A stretch of 64,000 bases of DNA, from contig WIXG01000176.1 in the NCBI GenBank assembly GCA_009869945.1, positions 96,932 to 160,931 on the forward strand, read 5' to 3'. Positions 58,621 to 64,000 of this stretch are shown here, piece after piece. Source of the DNA: Mesaphorura yosii. Its lineage: Eukaryota; Arthropoda; Collembola; Poduromorpha; Tullbergiidae. A model generated the notes under the pieces. That model searched no databases. It was given only the letters and a program-made list of their open reading frames with translations, and was not told the DNA's origin. The stretch's first letter is position 1. Each line of letters starts with the position of its first letter. The position numbers and the translations under genes were made by a program.

Positions 58621-61232
58621 ATGTCACGACGAAGTCGAAGCTCCAGAATGAAAAGCCCGATGCTGCCTTATTCAGCCATCAACAATTATGCCTCCGGTTC
58701 AGCTTCCTCTTTTCGCTGTCGTTCTTTTCTTCTGGGTATGACCGTAGCCTCCGTGACATGGATCACATGCATGTATTTATATTGGAATCTGAATTCCGGG
58801 CCGGATTCAAGCTCAATCTTCGCACCTCCATCGCCAGATTCTTACCTTCCTTTGCGTGAATTAAGCCGGAGAGCAAACCTGTTCAAGAATTTCAAGAAAA
58901 TTATCAATGAAGCGCCTTCAAACGGAATTTGGAAGGTGAAGTTTAAAGAGTTGATCGATGATGGCGTCATGTTCAAAAACAGCGAAGACAGAAAAAATGA
59001 TCTCAAGTCAAAACTGATTTTGAACAATAATGACAACAATGAAGGATTTGCCGACAATATTGGTGTAGTTAGAACAATTGAAGAAAAGAAGCTGAAGCTA
59101 GAAGGCATTAAATTGCACGCATTTAATGCCCTAATCAGTTCACGGCTCCAATATAACCGAAGTATTCCTGACACAAGACATGACAGGTACGGCACAAATG
59201 AGAAAATTCCCTTTCCGTTTCCGCGAATGGTAATTTGATAATTACTACATGCTAAAACTACTTCAACAGGTGCTCATCGCTTGAATACTCTTCTTCATTA
59301 CCGAAAGCAAGCATCATAATTTGTTTCTATAATGAGGAGTTTCATGTGCTCATGAGAAGTATTAGAAGCGTATTGGACAGGGCAACAAATACTCAAAATG
59401 TTCACGAAGTAATTGTAATTGATGATTACAGCGATTTGGGTGAGTCTCAAGTCTTACGCACTGCAGAGCGAGGACTTGCAACACTCAGCAGGTAAACCGA
59501 GTGTGTTTTTATGTATTTCAGAGTCTTTGCATGAGGAAGTTGACGACTATATAAAGACACATTTTTCCAAGAAGGTAAAATTTTATAAAACACCACGGAG
59601 AGAAGGCTTGATTCGGGCCAGACTCTTTGCTGCCAGACAGGCCACTGGAGACGTAAGCTGGATCAATTAATACGAAAATGAACCGCTCCTGAGATGAATG
59701 ATTTTCTTTCCAGGTTCTAGTATTTCTAGACAGTCATATCGAAGCAAATGTGAATTGGTTGGACCCATTGTTGGCTCGTGTCAAGGAGGATCGAACAATT
59801 GTCGCGACGCCAATTATTGACATAATTAATCCTGATACATTTGCGTACTCTTCATCGCCGCTTGTTCGTGGTGGTTTTAACTGGGGGCTGCATTTCAAGT
59901 GGGATAACGTTCCAAGAGAACTCCTCCAACACGGCGAGGATTTTGTGAAACCCATTCAGTGAGGGGCCAGAACAATGCCTTTCCGACATAGCCAGTCAGT
60001 TTCCTTTTGATAAATCTTTTGCGCTACTTTCATTACAGATCTGCAACGATGGCTGGTGGATTGTTTGCCATCAACCGTAAATATTTCTTTGAAGTGGGCG
60101 AGTATGACGAAGGAATGGACATTTGGGGTGGAGAAAATATTGAGATGTCTTTTCGTGTAAGTTAGACAATACATTTTAATATGACGTGCGACTCAATAAT
60201 TTCATAAACTCGGTCACATTTAATTTTAAAACACTTAGGTTTGGATGTGCGGAGGCAGAATTGAAATCATACCGTGCTCTAGGGTAGGACATGTATTCCG
60301 AAGAAGGCGACCTTACGGCGCACCAAATGGTGAAGACACAATTCTCAAGAATTCAGCACGGGTTGCAGAAGTTTGGATGGATGAATATAAGGTACGTTTC
60401 TCTCCTGTTTCAATGTCACGGACGTTTCTAAACAAGTTTGAATCATTTAATTTGCTTCGTTTGCAGGGTCGATTTTATAAGGCACGACCCACGGCACAAA
60501 AATTGCCATATGGTTATGGAAATGTGCAGGATCGTGTGAGACTTCGCGAAAAACTTCACTGCAAGCTTTTCAAGTGGTATCTCGACAATATTTACCCAGA
60601 CATTCTTCAGGAGGAAAACAAACCGTCCAATTCGACAATAATGAAACCTTGGAACAAACGTGTAAGGAACTATATCAGCAGGTTCCAACTCAATTTGGAC
60701 AGCACAAAACTGTGCTTGGAGAGTCAGAAGGCTGTGTCAGTGTCAAAGAATACTGGGTTGATTCTCGGGACTTGTCAGCCTTGGAATAAAAAACAGGTTA
60801 ACAAACTGTTTCCTATTTAAGGTTCTTGGAACAAGGCAGGGTTTATTAAAAAGTGTGCTTTTTTAACAGAGGTGGTCGGAAACAGACAAACATGAACTGA
60901 TTCTTGCTGAGCTTTTATGTCTTGATGCCGGTGATTCAAGAGTGCGTCTATCAAAATGTCACGAATTGATGGGCTCACAAGAATGGAGAAGGTCCGGTGA
61001 AGTAAGTCCAGAGCTCAAAGACCAAGCAACGAGCGTGGATCAATAACTTAACATTTCATACTTTGTTTCTTTACAGAAAGGCACAGCAATATACAGCGTC
61101 GCAGCTGGGCAGTGTCTCGCAGTTTCAGGCCCGGAGAAAGAGTTCGCCGTCGGGTCAAAGCTAACGATGGACATTTGCTCCGAATCAAGTCCTTCGATGA
61201 CATTTAACTTGATAAACTACGAAGCTCTCTAA
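58621..61232 (+). CDS. GALNT11: Polypeptide N-acetylgalactosaminyltransferase, GALNT11/pgant35A-like
   Basis: Nine exons (58621..59186, 59270..59439, 59522..59652, 59714..59958, 60039..60156, 60239..60391, 60467..60796, 60870..61001, 61077..61232), 666 residues. Type II layout: short basic tail, signal anchor near residues 35-60, stem, GT-A catalytic domain, ricin-type lectin domain. Catalytic landmarks: [22 protein letters not shown], the metal-binding D-S-H in [55 protein letters not shown] and [15 protein letters not shown]. Lectin domain: [17 protein letters not shown] and [11 protein letters not shown]. It adds GalNAc to Ser/Thr in the Golgi to start mucin-type O-glycans; the nearest group by these motifs is GALNT11 (fly pgant35A), which acts on receptors such as Notch in vertebrates. 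Poly(A) signal at 61541-61546. Confidence 0.95.
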
Positions 61233-61809
61233 TATAAGAGAAAGAATTTAATTACGGCTTGTCACCAGTGACCAGTGCAGGCTTGTCATTGTCACTTATC
61301 CCAGCTCAAACTCGCAAACGATGCTTTAATGTGGTTGTTCTACCCGTGTTGTGTTTTAAAGTATTTAAGACTGATTACTGGATGCTTTCAATTTAATGAC
61401 ACCTGAATTGTGCTTCTCTATTTGTAAAAGACAACTCGGGCAATACTTATACTTCGATTTTTGCACAGGAGCTTAGATTAGCGATGAAGTTTGGAAAGGA
61501 GAGGAGTAACTAGAATTTGAGTGTTAATTTGAGAAAGTGAAATAAATGTGTTTGCAACTAATTTATTCTAAATCAAATCTAATCTTTGCAGCTGAAATTA
61601 CACAGGCAACACTTTAAATTGGTCGAAAGTTGACAGACAAACTAGACTCATAAAGCAAAAGCAAGAAATTTGATGCAATATGTATAATTTTTCATTTTTC
61701 ATTAATAGGAAGAAACGAAGATGAAAAACGAAGAATCTTTGATATTTAAAGTATTTATCCTTAAAAACCCTTTGGTTCGTTCTGTATTCGGTGGTTTTGA
61801 CTTGGATTA
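61233..61809. other. Converging 3' flanks of GALNT (+) and peptidase E (-)
   Basis: AATAAA for GALNT at 61541-61546; the minus-strand open frame 61598..61816 is AT-rich 3' UTR of the peptidase gene. Nothing else seen. Confidence 0.5.
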
Positions 61810-62892
61810 TTAGCACTTCTTTAAGAGAAAGCTGACATCAGATCCGCTGGGATATTCGACAGGTTCCTTGCCCCTGAAAAGACCAAGTTGCAAGTAAATC
61901 CAACAATCATCAGTTAGCAAGTCAGTATTGATAACTTAGTACTAACTGAACGAATAGGCGACTCGGCTTCAGTCCTCCCAAAGTAGCTGTGTCTCCCTGA
62001 ACGTGAAGGTACGCACCCTCGCGCAGTCCAAGCACCGGAGGCAGAGACATGGACAATGAATGATACTCGTTGAGTCTCATCTCTCTTGTTTCCTGCATTA
62101 AAATTAAACCCACTGACTAGAAGTTCAACCGTATTTAAGTTGTGCTCAATGAGTCTCACCCCTTTATGTGTGCTATCGGGGTCTGTGTCCAAATAGTGCG
62201 GATTGATATGGAAGTCAACTAGGCCAAGCGCGCTCAAACTCTTCGGATGGACAATTGGCATATCATTTGTAGTGTTGATTCCAATCGTTGACACGTTGGT
62301 TCCAGCCGATATTCCCATGTATGGTGCTCCCTGCAAGTAACAAGAACCATTCATTCTGCTTATTCGAGTGTTGACATTGAAAAATTGAAATGGCTGTTGG
62401 GACTTGCGACTTAAAATGCATACCTTTTCCAAAACCTGACGTCTGATTGGTTCAATTAACTGCTTATCCTGCAGTGTCTTAAGTAGCAAGAAAGTATTTC
62501 CACCACCAACAAAAATACCCTGTGCCTTTTCCACTGCTTCCACAGGGTTGGGAACTTCGTTAAGTCCAACTACCGTGAAGCCTAAGATCGATAGAAAAGG
62601 AATTATACACAACATATGCCATACGATAAAATGTAACGCTTACCTTTTCCCCATGAAGTAAACTCAGTTCGGACTTTATCAGTGTACTTTTGTAGATCGT
62701 CTGCAGACGCATACGGAACAAACACAATTTCCTTCACCCCATTTCTGCAAGAGAGCAATTTTTATTTCACAATTACATCTGATGCTGGGATGTAACATAC
62801 TTCGTGAAGAATTCAATTATGTATTCTCGGCAGTACTCCAGCCACGCGGATCCATGGACAGTTGAAGAAGAAAGCAACAGAAGTTTTCTCAT
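61810..62892 (-). CDS. Alpha-aspartyl dipeptidase (peptidase E, family S51)
   Basis: Six exons (62892..62801, 62744..62644, 62581..62424, 62330..62160, 62092..61947, 61873..61810) give 243 residues with all phases consistent. It starts MRKLLLLSSSTVHGS and has the PepE fold: VKEIVFVPYASAD, GIFVGGGNTFLLLKTL, the nucleophile elbow GAPYMGISAGTN (Ser125), VDFHINPHYLDTDP (H162) and GETREMRLNEYH...PVLGLREGAYL. The enzyme cleaves N-terminal Asp from dipeptides in the cytosol. PepE is common in bacteria and patchy in animals (amphibians, fish, many invertebrates), so the host range is notable, but the five introns show it is native here. The tail PVEYPSGSDVSFLLKKC ends in a lysine-rich cap. Confidence 0.93.
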
Positions 62893-64000
62893 CTTGAAAC
62901 ACGCGAAGTTGGAACCTGGAATGGCAATATCGAGAGGCTTAGAACGCTCAGGGCGGCAAGCAAATAGTGAATTGGTGCTGTAAATTGGAAAAGATGATAG
63001 GTATTATCGGCTAAAATTCACAAAATAGGATGGTCAATAAAATCGACAGGTGAATATGAGAGCTCTTTGTGCAAAATTGCAAAGCGTGTTTCATGTGATC
63101 ATTATTGAAAATATACTTAACAATAATACCGTTTAATTATACAAGGTGATTAGATAACAAGAATCTCTTTAACAGTTACATAATCGGTTCAAGTGAGCGC
63201 ACGAGAGCATCGATCGGTCATCATCGACTCACACGCAAACTTTGCACAACTCATGCTGCATTGATATCAGGGCACACAATTTTCAATTCCTAAAAATTTA
63301 ACTTACCAGAGATCCAATTGCGCTTATCAGATGGCCGATGAACCAATTATCAGGATTTCAATTCACGAGTGTTGAGTGAGTGCACGGAGAATCCGAAAGT
63401 TCACACCTTGAAATTTGAATAGTGGGACTGTCAATTTTTTGCCTCAAAAAGTTGGTTTGGCTCGTCTTTGTTGCTCAGCTCAAATGCAGATGGTCTCTTG
63501 AAAGTGAATTTTAGAAACAGAATCTGCCTGCACTAATTGGCCACAATTTGGAAAACAGCTAGTAACTCTAGTCTAATTTCAAAATACGTTCAGACTTCAG
63601 AGAAGTCTCATGTGTGTATAAAATTCGTAACGCAATAAGACACAATTGCAGTTCTCAGCCTCAACCCAAGAACGCCAATGTAAAATGTAAATTGTAAACT
63701 GTCAACTGCGCAAATGTCCATTAGCAATAAACATAAACACAACAGGTTCATCACGCTCATAAATCATTAATTATCTCGGGCGTTGCGCCGTGAGGTCCTG
63801 AGAGTCTTGACTCATGGAAAGATTTGGCCTTGAATGGATAAGATAATTGAATTATGAATGCCTTCAGCGAATTTAGGAAATACACCGTGGTCCAAAAGTT
63901 TTAAAGCTCTCATTGAAAAAAGGCTAACTTGTAAACGAATGAGAAAATTCTGGAACATTCGACCCTATTCGATAGAGAATTCGATTCTGCGTTAGACAGT
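62893..64000. other. 5' flank of peptidase E; no gene seen to window end
   Basis: 1.1 kb upstream of the minus-strand peptidase gene. No open frame of note, no repeat and no RNA gene seen. Confidence 0.45.

Overview
Eukaryotic nuclear DNA, almost certainly from an arthropod. Every gene I can rebuild has animal-type short introns (about 45-100 bases, GT-AG, one GC-AG) in matching phase, and the set includes animal proteins (VAP, Sac1, PREB/Sec12, GALNT, NF-YC, U1A/U2B'', DRAK). A PVR/VEGFR-like receptor tyrosine kinase, a chitin-age style cysteine-rich secreted protein and an F-box/LRR protein would suit a hexapod such as a springtail, but the sequence alone does not prove the species. I had no database, so all identities rest on family motifs and exon phase.

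Layout. 1-8 kb: a window-truncated F-box/LRR gene (-), a LysM membrane protein (-), a half-length SPRYD3 (+), the spliceosomal U1A/U2B'' protein (-) and a small unrecognised three-exon gene (-). 8-29 kb: gene-poor; one orphan GPCR split by a 4.9-kb intron (16.4-23.0 kb, +) that carries a 279-bp foldback/MITE-like element, and a second, intronless peptide-receptor-like GPCR (28.3-29.4 kb, -). 29.6-32.4 kb (-): an 11-exon gene that reads in perfect phase from a signal peptide through a C-type lysozyme-like domain, one Ig domain, a transmembrane helix and a split tyrosine kinase. 34.7-35.4 kb: a secreted Cys/Pro/Thr-rich protein (+).

36.7-62.9 kb is dense housekeeping: DRAK-type kinase (+), NAE1 (+), VAP (-), NDUFB3 (+), SAC1 phosphatase (-), NFYC (+), NDUFA12 (+), PREB/Sec12 (-), a GALNT11-like glycosyltransferase (+) and peptidase E (-). 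Four of these act in the early secretory pathway: VAP and Sac1 work together at ER contact sites to consume PI4P, PREB loads Sar1 at ER exit sites and GALNT starts O-glycosylation in the Golgi. Two are complex I accessory subunits.

The most striking object is the lysozyme-Ig-receptor kinase fusion. Its lysozyme part keeps all eight cysteines, the cleft aromatics and an alpha-lactalbumin-like calcium loop, but has lost both catalytic acids. It therefore looks like a glycan- or peptidoglycan-binding pseudo-enzyme wired to an intracellular kinase.
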